43,263 nt of DNA from Sulfuricurvum sp. (GCA_030696285.1 JAUYSQ010000270.1:1-43263), one strand, 5' to 3'. Numbered from the stretch's first letter, positions 26,655 through 35,939 are shown. The notes: generated by a model not told the origin, from the sequence alone. Made by a program: numbers and translations.

Positions 26655-27956
26655 ATGTCTAAAAAACTTTTTATCGAGACGCTGGGTTGCGCGATGAATG
26701 TTCGCGACTCTGAGCATATGATCGCAGAACTTAATGCCCTTGAGGGATATGAGCTGACCGATGAGGCTGGAGAAGCTGATCTTATCCTTATCAACACCTG
26801 TTCGGTGCGTGAAAAACCCGTCCATAAACTCTTTTCCGAACTCGGCGTATTTAATAAGCTTAAAAAACCCGATGCTAAAATCGGTGTATGCGGATGTACC
26901 GCGTCCCATCTTGGTAAAGAGATACTTAAGCGTGCGCCGTATGTTAATTTTGTCCTTGGTGCGCGTAATGTCTCTAAAATCGGCGAGATACTTCACAAAG
27001 ACAAAGCCGTAGAGATCGAGATTGATTATGATGAGTCACAGTTCGCATTTAAAGATTTTCGCACCAGTTCGTACAAAGCGTATATCAACATCTCCATTGG
27101 ATGCGATAAGCAGTGTACGTTTTGTATCGTCCCGAAAACACGGGGTGATGAGATCTCTATTCCGTCCGATTTGATTGTGGCGGAAGCGCGTCGTGCAGTA
27201 GAGAATGGAGCCAAAGAGATCTTTTTACTCGGGCAAAATGTCAACAACTACGGTCGCCGTTTCTCGGGTGAGCATGTAAAAATGAACTTTACCGAGTTAC
27301 TTCGTCGTGTCAGCGCCGTGGAAGGGGTTGACCGTATCCGATTTACGTCGCCTCATCCTCTCCATATGGACGATGAGTTTATCGAAGAGTTTGCGAAAAA
27401 TCCAAAAATCTGTAAATCGATGCACATGCCGCTCCAAAGCGGTTCCAGCAAGATTCTCAAAGAAATGAAGCGTGGATACTCAAAAGAGTGGTTTTTGAAC
27501 CGTGCGCGCAAATTGCGTGAGATGGTACCCAATGTGAGTATCAGTACCGACATTATCGTTGCCTTTCCCGGAGAAAGTGAGGAGGATTTTGCCGATACAA
27601 TGGATGTGCTAAATCAAGTCCGTTTTGAACAGGTTTTTAGTTTTAAATACTCGCCACGTCCTCTCACCGAAGCAGAGGCATTTACGAATATTATTGATTC
27701 AGAAGTCGGCTCAGAGCGCTTGAATGTATTGCAGGCACGTCACGATGAGATTTTGGATGAACTCAAGCTAGAGCACCTCGGTAAAACCGTAGAGGTCTAT
27801 TTTGAAGAGCTGCGCAGTGATGGTTATGTCGCAGGGCGCAGTGACAATAATGTAGGCGTTAAAGTTAAGGGCAGCGAAGAGCTGTTGGGGCAGATTGTAC
27901 GCGTAAAAATTACGGAGGCTCACCGCACCGTTGCTCACGGAGAGATCGTTGCGTAA
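26655..27956 (+). CDS. miaB: tRNA-2-methylthio-N6-dimethylallyladenosine synthase
   Basis: This 433-residue radical-SAM methylthiotransferase has the N-terminal auxiliary cluster cysteines C12, C49 and C81. The radical-SAM motif is C150-x3-C154-x2-C157 ([16 protein letters not shown]), and the C-terminal TRAM-like domain is at about 365-433. It acts on the base made by MiaA. Its paralog RimO is encoded at 36902. The sequence GCDKQCTFC with TRGDE after it fits MiaB rather than RimO. AAGGTAA precedes the ATG. The 3' end overlaps the next gene by 8 bases. Confidence 0.96.
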   Translation: MSKKLFIETLGCAMNVRDSEHMIAELNALEGYELTDEAGEADLILINTCSVREKPVHKLFSELGVFNKLKKPDAKIGVCGCTASHLGKEILKRAPYVNFVLGARNVSKIGEILHKDKAVEIEIDYDESQFAFKDFRTSSYKAYINISIGCDKQCTFCIVPKTRGDEISIPSDLIVAEARRAVENGAKEIFLLGQNVNNYGRRFSGEHVKMNFTELLRRVSAVEGVDRIRFTSPHPLHMDDEFIEEFAKNPKICKSMHMPLQSGSSKILKEMKRGYSKEWFLNRARKLREMVPNVSISTDIIVAFPGESEEDFADTMDVLNQVRFEQVFSFKYSPRPLTEAEAFTNIIDSEVGSERLNVLQARHDEILDELKLEHLGKTVEVYFEELRSDGYVAGRSDNNVGVKVKGSEELLGQIVRVKITEAHRTVAHGEIVA

Positions 27957-28572
27957 GCGTTTTTTACGTGCATTAGCCCTTTGGGCTGTACCCATAATCG
28001 GAGCAATCCTTATCCGATTTCTCTACATGAGTAACCGTAAACAGTTTCATCTCCCCAGTATCATCCCTCAAGAACCGGTTGTTTTTGCTTTTTGGCACGC
28101 CGATTTGCTGATGCAGCCTTATCTCTATTACCAATTTCGCAAAGTTCCAAAAGCCAAAGTACTCATCAGTGAACATTTCGATGGGCAAATTATTGCCCGT
28201 ATCATGACATTTTTCAAACTGGGAACGATTCATGGCTCGACAACGCGCGGTGGTGCCAAAGTCCTTATCCAAGGGCTCAAATCCCTCTCTCAAGGGTATG
28301 ATATCGGTATCACTCCCGATGGTCCCAAGGGGCCGCGTTATGAGGTGAGCGATGGGATTGTCGTTATGGCGCAAAAACGTCAAGCCAAAGTGATCGTTTT
28401 TCATTGCCGCCCCTCACGGTACTGGCAACTTTCGAGTTGGGATCGCTTTGTAATTCCTAAGCCTTTTGGGCAGTTAGATTTTTATGCCTCGGAACCGATT
28501 GAACTGGAGGGGTTGGATATGGAATCCGCCAAAGCGCTTATCAAAGAAAAATTGATGGAACGCGCTCTTTGA
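27949..28572 (+). CDS. Lysophospholipid acyltransferase-like protein (DUF374 family)
   Basis: This protein of about 207 residues has one N-terminal hydrophobic helix and the DUF374/LPLAT pattern: [11 protein letters not shown] (acceptor histidine about residue 50), the [11 protein letters not shown] segment and the [11 protein letters not shown] motif. Relatives transfer acyl chains to lipid A precursors or lysophospholipids at the inner membrane; the substrate here is unknown. I chose the TTG at 27949 because GGAG stands 6 bases upstream. A TTG six codons earlier is less well placed. Its stop overlaps the next start (TTGA). Confidence 0.85.
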   Translation: MRKRFLRALALWAVPIIGAILIRFLYMSNRKQFHLPSIIPQEPVVFAFWHADLLMQPYLYYQFRKVPKAKVLISEHFDGQIIARIMTFFKLGTIHGSTTRGGAKVLIQGLKSLSQGYDIGITPDGPKGPRYEVSDGIVVMAQKRQAKVIVFHCRPSRYWQLSSWDRFVIPKPFGQLDFYASEPIELEGLDMESAKALIKEKLMERAL

Positions 28573-29417
28573 GTGTACCAACTTTGTATCAGCACAAAGA
28601 GGCATTTTTAAAATATCTCGATGGGTTTAAAGGGTATTCTCCCTTAACGATACTAAGTTACGAAACCTCGATCCATCAGATGTTGCAAAAAGCTGAGATT
28701 GTTGAGGAAAAAGAGCATATCGACATAAATCTCATGCCTTTGCGTCTCCATATCGCTTCTTTAAAATCCAAAACCATTGCGTGCAAATTGAGTGCAATTC
28801 GCAGTTTTGTTAAATATCTTAACACACAGGGAAGGTCGGTTGAACTTCGAGGGGATGAGAGTGTAAAAATCCCGAAAACCCTTCCTAAACCGATTTCCCA
28901 TGACCATATTATAAGCGCGTTAGAGCATGCCGACTCTTTGAGCGCTTTGGTAATTACCCTTTTGTATTCGATGGGACTGAGAATTTCTGAACTTTCCAAT
29001 CTCAAGGTATGCGATATCACACAAGAGTGGTGCCGTGTGCTGGGCAAAGGAAAGAAAGAACGTGATATTCCGATGCTTCCGGATGTTTATGTCAGCTTTA
29101 AAGCTTTTCAAGCCGCTTCTCCTACAAAAGAGTATGTTTTTGAGGCTTTTGGTAAAAAATTAAGCGAAAATAGTCTAAGATATATCTTAATCAAGGCTTT
29201 CGCAGGGGTGGGGTTGAGAGTGACTCCTCATCAGGTCCGGCATGCGTACGCAACCGAGCTGTTAAATAATGGGGCTCGAATCGCCGATGTTAGTGAATTG
29301 CTAGGTCACGCCAGTATGGCCACCACACAGATTTATACCAAGTTGGGAAATGCGCTGAAAATGGACAATTACCTCAAATCGCATCCGCTATGTCAACATG
29401 CAGAGGATACACTGTGA
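28569..29417 (+). CDS. Tyrosine recombinase, Xer-like
   Basis: This 282-residue protein has an N-terminal SAM-like core-binding domain (10-90) and a catalytic domain with the complete set R138, K160, H221, R224, H247 and Y256. It is shorter than the XerH of Campylobacter and Helicobacter (about 350) and closer to XerC/XerD in size. It may resolve chromosome dimers or act on a mobile element. Nothing nearby looks like an integrated element or a dif site. It starts with TTG overlapping the previous stop and sits inside a co-directional gene run, which argues for a housekeeping role. Confidence 0.85.
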   Translation: MSVPTLYQHKEAFLKYLDGFKGYSPLTILSYETSIHQMLQKAEIVEEKEHIDINLMPLRLHIASLKSKTIACKLSAIRSFVKYLNTQGRSVELRGDESVKIPKTLPKPISHDHIISALEHADSLSALVITLLYSMGLRISELSNLKVCDITQEWCRVLGKGKKERDIPMLPDVYVSFKAFQAASPTKEYVFEAFGKKLSENSLRYILIKAFAGVGLRVTPHQVRHAYATELLNNGARIADVSELLGHASMATTQIYTKLGNALKMDNYLKSHPLCQHAEDTL

Positions 29418-30448
29418 TAGAGTGGCTGTTTCAAAAAATATTTGTGGCAATTGTCCCTTCTAAAAGTGGTTATGACATAACGGTTCTCACCCTTAAAAAT
29501 AAAAAAATCATCGACACCACTCGTCGTCATTTCGAGGGAGATACCCCCTCCAATGCAATGAATAATTTTATTTTAGAGAGAGTTGATTCTTCCCCTTTTT
29601 TTTACATTAGTACCCTTAACCTCTATCCCAATCAGGGGGCGTACGATGGATGCACGAAGCCAAGTGTCCATGATAAAGCGGGTATAGGAATTAAGGCGCT
29701 TTGTCGTAATGATGAGTGGACGCAGTATGCATCTCAAGATGATTTAGCTCGGTTGCGATCGACTTATAGTGGTGTAGGGCTTGATTTTATCTTTTCCCCT
29801 TTTTCGATGATTGAATATTGTTTTGCGGATAAGATTGAAAAGGGTTTGGCTTTGTATGCTTTTGCAATGCCAAATCTTTTTTCCGTTGCTATTTTTGATT
29901 CTGGAAAACTTGACTATGCGTATCACTATACCCAATCGTCTTCTGATTTGATGGAGGCCGAAGAGGACGTTACGACACTCACTTTTACGTCGCCCCTATT
30001 AGAAGAAGAGGATGATGCGATTGTGAGACTGGATGATCTTGAAGAGCTTAGAGAGCTTGATTTGATTGATGATTTGGATTCGCTTAGTGATCTAGCCGAC
30101 CTCGATGAACTGGGTGAAGTACATGAGTTTAGTGAGGATTCACCCACGCTCGAAGAGAAGCGGTTAGATAAAGAGCAGGGGATGACGGTGATCAAGGGAG
30201 AGCTTGATGAGACCAATGAAGAGTATCGCCGTTTTGAATTCATCCAAAAAACGCTTGAACGTTTTTATGCCAGCAAAGAATGTAATAATCGCTTCATAGA
30301 AACTGTCTGTATCGCTGATTCTGGAAGCGGCGGGGATGAGTTAAAGCGCTATTTGGAAGAGGAACTCTTTTTAAATGTGTTGATTCGACGCGTTGATGTA
30401 GGTGAGGGGATTAATGCCCTTGCACGCCTGGAAGAGGAGGATTTGTGA
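29414..30448 (+). CDS. PilM/GspL-like protein with acidic Leu-Asp-rich segment
   Basis: This protein of about 344 residues shows no signal peptide. Its place before PilN- and PilO-like genes suggests the actin-like PilM/GspL component of a type IV pilus, type II secretion or DNA-uptake assembly platform. I cannot see a textbook PilM motif, so this rests largely on context. Residues of about 190-245 form an acidic, Leu/Asp/Glu-rich block (LDDLEELRELDLIDDLDSLS and onward). This block splits an N-terminal domain from a C-terminal one. The GTG at 29414 overlaps the recombinase stop (GTGA) and has AGAGGA 6 bases upstream; an ATG 8 codons earlier lacks a good site. A T8 run occurs near 29600. Confidence 0.6.
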   Translation: MIEWLFQKIFVAIVPSKSGYDITVLTLKNKKIIDTTRRHFEGDTPSNAMNNFILERVDSSPFFYISTLNLYPNQGAYDGCTKPSVHDKAGIGIKALCRNDEWTQYASQDDLARLRSTYSGVGLDFIFSPFSMIEYCFADKIEKGLALYAFAMPNLFSVAIFDSGKLDYAYHYTQSSSDLMEAEEDVTTLTFTSPLLEEEDDAIVRLDDLEELRELDLIDDLDSLSDLADLDELGEVHEFSEDSPTLEEKRLDKEQGMTVIKGELDETNEEYRRFEFIQKTLERFYASKECNNRFIETVCIADSGSGGDELKRYLEEELFLNVLIRRVDVGEGINALARLEEEDL

Positions 30449-30972
30449 AGTACAGTTTTATAGCTCCTCGTGCCAAACATTTTGTCAGCGGTGAGATACG
30501 TCTTTCTTTATTTTTCTTTACCGTAAGTATTGCAATGGTAGTTTTTGCATATCTCTTTTTGGTGATTAAAACAATTGATTTCAAAGAGCAGCATGCCTCT
30601 TTTTCAAAAACAATCAAACAGCTTGAAGCGTCTTCACAGCTTCTTGAGAAGAAAATTGTTGTTATTGAGTCAGAGGTGAAAATGCATGAGCAAATTATTA
30701 CCGATAATACGGTAATGAAAGAGAGTATCCGGAACCTTTTTGATTTGGTTCCCGATCAAATTACCCTAACACGTGCGGAACTAAACGAAAAGTCGTTAAT
30801 ACTTTATGGTATTACTCCCAACAAGGATACGTATGAGTTTATGCTCCAGGCACCTTTGCGATCGATTTTCCATCGTACGTTTACCAGTTTTTATCCCGCT
30901 GAAAATGGTTGGTATCGTTTTATGTCCTCAAATTATTTAGACGATGAGACAATAGTGGAGGGGGCCCAATGA
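30445..30972 (+). CDS. PilN-like inner-membrane assembly protein
   Basis: This 175-residue protein has a short basic cytoplasmic start, one membrane helix (about 20-43), a coiled-coil segment (about 48-85) and a small C-terminal alpha/beta domain. That is the architecture of PilN/GspL-C in type IV pilus and competence systems. It starts with GTG, overlapping the previous stop (GTGA), with GAGGAGG 4 bases upstream. It likely pairs with the next protein as a PilN-PilO dimer in the periplasm. The sequence match is structural, not motif-based. Confidence 0.65.
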   Translation: MKYSFIAPRAKHFVSGEIRLSLFFFTVSIAMVVFAYLFLVIKTIDFKEQHASFSKTIKQLEASSQLLEKKIVVIESEVKMHEQIITDNTVMKESIRNLFDLVPDQITLTRAELNEKSLILYGITPNKDTYEFMLQAPLRSIFHRTFTSFYPAENGWYRFMSSNYLDDETIVEGAQ

Positions 30973-31511
30973 GAGGGCGTATCAATCATCAAACCCTCTA
31001 TCTTATTTTCTTGTCCTCTTTGTTATTGGTTGGAGTTCTTTTGTTTTCTTTTTTCTTTTTGATTCCGAAGGGAAAAGAGTATCGTCTTTTGCGTCTGGAG
31101 AGTAAAAAAGAGCAACAAATAATAGATAGAGCCCGTGAGCATCATACGACGATTAATGAAAAGTTAGAGAAACTTCAAACGGCTCATGTGGAGACGATCA
31201 AAGCATACGAAAACCATTTTAATCCCAAAAAATTTACAAAAGTACATCAGAAAGAGTTTCAAAATCTTTTTTTGACCGAAATGGCTATGGCGGATCATAA
31301 TGGGTCATTCAAAGTGTATGAAGTCAATGCCACTACCCGCATCACCTCTCCGGATAGCTTTTACCATTTTTTAGAAACGATAAATAAAAGTGAATGGATT
31401 ATAGCGGTGAACTTCCCTCTCCATTTCGAGCGAGAGGGAGAGTTAATCAAGTCATCATTTACGATGAAAGTGCATAATAACGAGGAAGAAAAAGCAAAAG
31501 AAGGGCATTAA
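30969..31511 (+). CDS. PilO-like inner-membrane assembly protein
   Basis: This 180-residue protein has one membrane helix (about 11-33), a coiled coil (about 45-85) and a small C-terminal domain (about 105-165), the PilO/GspM layout. It overlaps the previous gene by ATGA, with a GGAGGGGG site upstream. It ends 7 bases from the stop of convergent proC. In Campylobacter jejuni, as I recall, the competence gene ctsT lies beside proC-fliW, so a DNA-uptake role is a reasonable inference. Confidence 0.65.
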   Translation: MRGRINHQTLYLIFLSSLLLVGVLLFSFFFLIPKGKEYRLLRLESKKEQQIIDRAREHHTTINEKLEKLQTAHVETIKAYENHFNPKKFTKVHQKEFQNLFLTEMAMADHNGSFKVYEVNATTRITSPDSFYHFLETINKSEWIIAVNFPLHFEREGELIKSSFTMKVHNNEEEKAKEGH

Positions 31512-31518
31512 CCCTCTT

Positions 31519-32283
31519 TTATTTCATACCCTTAGCTTTTTCATGAGCACAACGTATTGCCTCCATGCACCCCTCACGAACCCCAGCGCTCTCTAGAGCA
31601 CCGTAACCGGCGGCTGTTGTTCCTCCAGGGCTCATAACGCCGTCTTTGAGGAGGGCAGGATGCGTTGCTTGGATAAGCTCACCAAACCCTTTGAATAATC
31701 CGCGCATCAGAGTCATCGCATCAGAGCGTTTTAGCCCTTCACGTACGGCTCCATCGCACAGCGCTTCGGCGATAAGTGCGAGATACGCCGGACCGCTTCC
31801 GCTCAGTGCCGTAGCAATATCGAGCTCTTTTTCACTCTCAAGCCACAGAGTCATTCCGATTGCATTAAACAAATGGATGGCTTCATCACGCAATGCAGCA
31901 TCTCCCACCAGAGAGGTCATGGAGAGACCAACTTCAGCTGAAAGATTGGGCATGGCACGAACATAGCCATCTGCACCAATAGCCTGAAGCGAGGCAAGTG
32001 ATGTCCCAGCAAGTACGGAGTAGAGAGCTTTGGCGCGTCCTCGTAATTTTTGAGATACTTCTGCAAGATTAGAGGGCTTTACGCATAGAATAATTGTTTT
32101 TCCCTCACATGTACTCTCTTCAAGAAGTGTTTTTTGAACCTCTACCCCTAAGTTTTCTTCAAATTTTGCTAGGTTTTTTTGGCTTCGTCCGATTACTTCG
32201 ATGAGACATGTTTCTTTGAGTCCATGAGCAATAGAGAGTGCCATTTTTCCATTGCCGATGAGAGTGATAGGGGTTTTATTCAT
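31519..32283 (-). CDS. proC: Pyrroline-5-carboxylate reductase
   Basis: This protein of about 254 residues has the NAD(P)-binding motif IGNGKMA near its start. The family's C-terminal region is also present, with SGSGPAYLALIAEAL and MSPGGTTAAGYGALE. It makes proline, the last step of the pathway. I set the start at the ATG at 32283 (MNKTPITLIGNGKMA). The open frame runs 18 codons further but would extend into fliW with no family counterpart. The ATG overlaps the fliW stop by 8 bases, so the two are coupled. Confidence 0.94.
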   Translation of the reverse strand: MNKTPITLIGNGKMALSIAHGLKETCLIEVIGRSQKNLAKFEENLGVEVQKTLLEESTCEGKTIILCVKPSNLAEVSQKLRGRAKALYSVLAGTSLASLQAIGADGYVRAMPNLSAEVGLSMTSLVGDAALRDEAIHLFNAIGMTLWLESEKELDIATALSGSGPAYLALIAEALCDGAVREGLKRSDAMTLMRGLFKGFGELIQATHPALLKDGVMSPGGTTAAGYGALESAGVREGCMEAIRCAHEKAKGMK

Positions 32284-32665
32284 GGGCTGAATCGTTGAGA
32301 TAGTTTCGGATGGGCTCAGCGATGCTAAAGTCGGCACGATTGTCGATGATGATTTGCGCCATGGTTTGGTTATCGGTGTTGAAAATCAATGGGGCAATAA
32401 AGTTGATCGTAGAATTTTCAATCGGTGTATTTAAAATAACGATTGTATAAATGAGGAGATTGCTTTGCTCGTTCACTTCCATCAAAGCTTGCAATGAGGT
32501 GGGAATATCAAATGCATATTCACGCAGAGCAAAAGGATTGATAAGGGTAAATGACGGTCCCTCCCCAGCGCTTTCTAATCGCATAAAAATATCGTCGATT
32601 TTTTGAAGTTCCATCTGGCTTACCGATTCGAAACCGAGAAGGGGGAGCTTTAATTCAAATTGCAT
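32276..32665 (-). CDS. fliW: Flagellar assembly factor FliW
   Basis: This 129-residue protein matches FliW in length and in the sequence patterns GFESV near residue 12, FTLINPF near 40 and an IDNR motif near 110. FliW binds flagellin and also the translational regulator CsrA, thereby tying flagellin synthesis to export. With pflA in the same window it shows the organism is flagellated. The ATG at 32665 has AGAGG 5 bases upstream. The frame is open 17 codons further up, but nothing supports those. Confidence 0.92.
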   Translation of the reverse strand: MQFELKLPLLGFESVSQMELQKIDDIFMRLESAGEGPSFTLINPFALREYAFDIPTSLQALMEVNEQSNLLIYTIVILNTPIENSTINFIAPLIFNTDNQTMAQIIIDNRADFSIAEPIRNYLNDSAHE

Positions 32666-32742
32666 ACGTGCCTCTGTGTTTAGGTATTGGATTGATTTTA
32701 ACACAAAAAAGTTCAAACAATGTAGTATTAATCTCTTTTTGG

Positions 32743-32748
32743 TAAAAT
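32743..32748 (+). promoter_or_regulatory. Candidate -10 box of bamD
   Basis: TAAAAT occurs in TTTTTGGTAAAATTGTC. It resembles the box before gap. The predicted transcript start is near 32755, 24 bases before the coding start. Confidence 0.45.
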
Positions 32749-32778
32749 TGTCACTACTTTAAATGAAACGGACACTAT

Positions 32779-33501
32779 ATGAAGATGATTCGAGGCATGA
32801 TGACGGCGGTTGCAGTGATCTTATTACTAAGTGGATGCGGCAAAGAGCTAGAAGAATACAACAAGCCTGCCGATTATTGGTATGAGAAAATGATTACTGC
32901 AGTATCGAGTGGAAATCTTGAAAAAGCAGATAGTTATTTTAGTTCATTGCAAAGTGAGCATATCAGTTCTCCTTTGTTGGGTGAAGCAACATTGATTATG
33001 GCTCAAGCGCATATGGCATACGAAGAGTATCTGTTAGCGGAACATTTTTTGGATGAGTACAATCGTCGTTATGCGACCCCTGCCGGGCGTGAACATGCGG
33101 AGTTTCTAAAAATTAAGTCAAAATTTCTGGCACTTCCCAATCCGGGACGCGATCAGGGGTTAATCGATGAGACACTAAGAGGGGTAAATGCTTTTAGAAT
33201 AAATTACCCTCATTCGGTGTATATGCCGCTCATTAATACAATGGAGACGCAGTTGCAGCTTGCCAAAGGGGAACTCAACAACCAAATAGCGAACTTATAT
33301 GATAGACTCGGAAAACCAAAAGGAGCTGGATATTATCGCAATATTGCCCCGGTAACGTGGATCGATCATAAAGAGGTCGTCCTCGCTACGGTACCGTGGT
33401 ATCGAGAAGTATTTGAGGGAGATGGAAGCAGCAGTTGGTATGATTTTCTGATTCCAAAAACCAAAAGTGTTATTTCTATGGATGATAACGAAAGCAAATA
33501 A
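32779..33501 (+). CDS. bamD: Outer-membrane protein assembly factor BamD (lipoprotein)
   Basis: This 240-residue protein has a lipoprotein signal ending in the lipobox LLSGC (C20). TPR-like helical repeats follow: about 35-70 (YWYEKMITAVSSGNLEKADS), 70-105 and 130-160. This is the BamD/YfiO/ComL pattern, and the length is typical. BamD is anchored to the inner leaflet of the outer membrane and works with BamA in inserting beta-barrels such as the porin at 22468. lon follows after 14 bases. The neighbours fliW and proC run the opposite way. Confidence 0.9.
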   Translation: MKMIRGMMTAVAVILLLSGCGKELEEYNKPADYWYEKMITAVSSGNLEKADSYFSSLQSEHISSPLLGEATLIMAQAHMAYEEYLLAEHFLDEYNRRYATPAGREHAEFLKIKSKFLALPNPGRDQGLIDETLRGVNAFRINYPHSVYMPLINTMETQLQLAKGELNNQIANLYDRLGKPKGAGYYRNIAPVTWIDHKEVVLATVPWYREVFEGDGSSSWYDFLIPKTKSVISMDDNESK

Positions 33502-33515
33502 GGATTTTTAAAACC

Positions 33516-35939
33516 ATGCAACTTAGTAATTATGCCTCTTTTCCTACGGTTCTCCCTGTTATTGCAGAGGATGAACTTTTTTTATACCCCTTTATGATTT
33601 CACCGCTTTTTTTGAGCGACGAAAAGAACATCGCCGCTGCCGCTGAAGCGATTGAAAATAACTCATTGATCATCGTGTGCCCTGTAAAACCGGAACATGA
33701 AGGGTCGCGTGAGGGCGATTCCATCTACGATGCAGGGGTAATCGGCTCTATTATGCGCAAAGTGGTTCTCCCTGATGGGCGGATTAAAGTATTGTTTCAA
33801 GGACTCGCTCGTGGGCATATCACGAGTATGGTGCATGAACACCCCCTTCGCGCGCACGTGGATTTGATCCAGTCGCTCGATACCAATCCCCTGAAAATGG
33901 ACGCAATTTTAGAAATTTTACGGGAAAAAGTGCGTGCTCTCTCGCAGGTGAGTAACTACTTCCCCCCTGATTTACTCCGTACTATCGAAGAAAATCACGA
34001 ATACAATCGTATCGTGGATCTTATCTCCAGTTCAATCAAAATGAAAAAAGAGAATGCCTATAAACTTTTCATTGAGCGTGATCCTGAAAAACGGTTTTTG
34101 ATGCTGATCGATGAGTTGATCGAAGAGACGGAAGCCAATAAGCTTCAAAAAGAGATCCGTTCAAAAGTACATACCCGTATCGAAAAAGTGAACAAAGAGT
34201 ATTTCCTCAAAGAGCAGCTCAAGCAGATTCAAAAAGAGTTGGGAACCGATACACACCGTGACGAAGAGATCGAAGAGTTCCGTAAAAAGCTCGAAGCTAA
34301 AAAAGACAAGATGCACCCCGATGCGTATAAAGAGGTCAACAAGCAGCTCGAGCGGTTTGCACGAATGCATCCTGATAGCGGGGATGCTGGGATGTTGCAG
34401 ACCTATTTGGAATATGTCCTCGAAATCCCTTTTGGAGAAGAATCGAAAAAGCCGCTCAATATCCATGATGTTGAAAGTCAGCTCAACAAAGACCACTTTT
34501 CACTCAAGAAACCGAAGCAGCGGATTTTGGAATATTTTTCAGTCAAAGAGCTGTTGGAGCTTCGTGGACAAGCGGATAAAGAGGGGCGTGGAGCGATTTT
34601 ATGTTTTGCGGGCCCTCCGGGTGTGGGTAAAACCTCCTTGGCTAACTCCATTGCTACTGCACTGAAGCGTCCGTTGGTTCGTATTGCATTGGGGGGGTTG
34701 GAAGACGTGAATGAGCTTCGCGGTCATCGTCGTACCTATGTGGGTGCAATGCCAGGACGTATTGTTCAGGGATTGATTGAGGCGAAAAAGATGAATCCGA
34801 TCATCGTTTTGGATGAAATTGACAAAGTCTCAAAATCGCACCGTGGTGATCCGACAGCGGTGTTGCTGGAGATTTTAGATCCTGAGCAAAACACCCATTT
34901 CAGAGACTATTATCTCAACTTCAATCTCGATTTAAGCAAGGCGATTTTTATCGCTACGGCAAATGACGTAGGGCAAATTCCCGGACCGTTGCGTGATCGG
35001 ATGGAGTTTATTGCGGTGAGTTCATACACACCTCAAGAGAAGCAGGAGATTGCCAAGCAGTATCTCATCCCACAAGAGCTTAAAAAGCATGGGTTGAAGC
35101 CCTCAGAGCTGAGTATCTCTAAAACAGCCTTGGCGGAAGTGATTGAAAAACATACCCGCGAAGCAGGAGTACGAAATCTGCGTCGTCGAATCGCCGATAT
35201 TATCCGTAAAACGGCGAAAAAAATCCTCGAAGAGCCGAGCACGGCAAAGGTAAGTGTAACCCTTAAAAATATTAAAGACTTTTTGGAAAAAACGGTATTT
35301 GAGATCGAAAAAACAGATCACATTGATCGGATCGGTGTCGTCAACGGTTTGGCGTGGACAGCGGTTGGTGGGGATGTGCTTAAAATCGAAGCGATCCGTA
35401 TCAACGGTAAAGGGACCCTTCAGCTCACGGGAAGTTTGGGGGATGTGATGAAAGAGTCTGCCCGCATCGCCCTCTCGGTCGTGAAGACATTGATCGACAG
35501 CGGCAAAATTACGGTTGATCACTCGATTATTCCTCTTAGTAGCACAGAGCGTGAGAGCGCTATCCCAGTCGATGCGAGCGAGGTGTACAAACGTTTTGAT
35601 CTGCACATCCATGTTCCTGATGGAGCAACTCCCAAAGACGGGCCGAGTGCGGGGATCGCGATGTGTACCGTAATCGCCTCTATTTTAACGGAGAAAAAAG
35701 TACGCGCTGACATCGCTATGACAGGGGAAGTGTCGTTGACGGGGAATGTACTCCCTATCGGCGGACTCAAAGAGAAGCTGATTGCTGCACATCGTGCGGG
35801 GATGAAGCTCGCCCTTATTCCACAAAAAAATTACGAACGTGATTTGGTCGATATTCCCGATGAGGTGAAAAATGCCCTCGAAATTCGGGGCGTCAGTCGC
35901 ATCGAAGAGGTATTAGAGTCCCTTTTAATCGACGTATAG
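33516..35939 (+). CDS. lon: ATP-dependent protease Lon
   Basis: This 807-residue protease has the N-terminal substrate domain, the AAA+ Walker A GPPGVGKT at residues 366-373 with a Walker B IIVLDEIDK, and the catalytic dyad S711 (DGPSAG) and K754. It degrades damaged and regulatory proteins in the cytoplasm. An AAGGA site precedes the ATG. A G7 run at about 34691 lies in the coding sequence. The last 47 bases overlap convergent tilS. Confidence 0.97.
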   Translation: MQLSNYASFPTVLPVIAEDELFLYPFMISPLFLSDEKNIAAAAEAIENNSLIIVCPVKPEHEGSREGDSIYDAGVIGSIMRKVVLPDGRIKVLFQGLARGHITSMVHEHPLRAHVDLIQSLDTNPLKMDAILEILREKVRALSQVSNYFPPDLLRTIEENHEYNRIVDLISSSIKMKKENAYKLFIERDPEKRFLMLIDELIEETEANKLQKEIRSKVHTRIEKVNKEYFLKEQLKQIQKELGTDTHRDEEIEEFRKKLEAKKDKMHPDAYKEVNKQLERFARMHPDSGDAGMLQTYLEYVLEIPFGEESKKPLNIHDVESQLNKDHFSLKKPKQRILEYFSVKELLELRGQADKEGRGAILCFAGPPGVGKTSLANSIATALKRPLVRIALGGLEDVNELRGHRRTYVGAMPGRIVQGLIEAKKMNPIIVLDEIDKVSKSHRGDPTAVLLEILDPEQNTHFRDYYLNFNLDLSKAIFIATANDVGQIPGPLRDRMEFIAVSSYTPQEKQEIAKQYLIPQELKKHGLKPSELSISKTALAEVIEKHTREAGVRNLRRRIADIIRKTAKKILEEPSTAKVSVTLKNIKDFLEKTVFEIEKTDHIDRIGVVNGLAWTAVGGDVLKIEAIRINGKGTLQLTGSLGDVMKESARIALSVVKTLIDSGKITVDHSIIPLSSTERESAIPVDASEVYKRFDLHIHVPDGATPKDGPSAGIAMCTVIASILTEKKVRADIAMTGEVSLTGNVLPIGGLKEKLIAAHRAGMKLALIPQKNYERDLVDIPDEVKNALEIRGVSRIEEVLESLLIDV

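Noticed and set aside
28569-29417. Integrase as the marker of a genomic island or integron
   Set aside because: No attachment-site repeats, no tRNA next to it, no array of small cassettes and no compositional shift; its neighbours overlap it in a normal operon.
29926-30243. Serine-rich 105-codon open frame on the minus strand
   Set aside because: It is the mirror of the acidic Leu/Asp/Glu codons (GAT, GAA, GAG and CTT read backwards give Ser-rich sequence) in the PilM-like gene.
32284-32337. Upstream start for proC giving an 18-residue extension
   Set aside because: The extension lies inside fliW and precedes the family's normal start MNKTPITLIGNGKMA.
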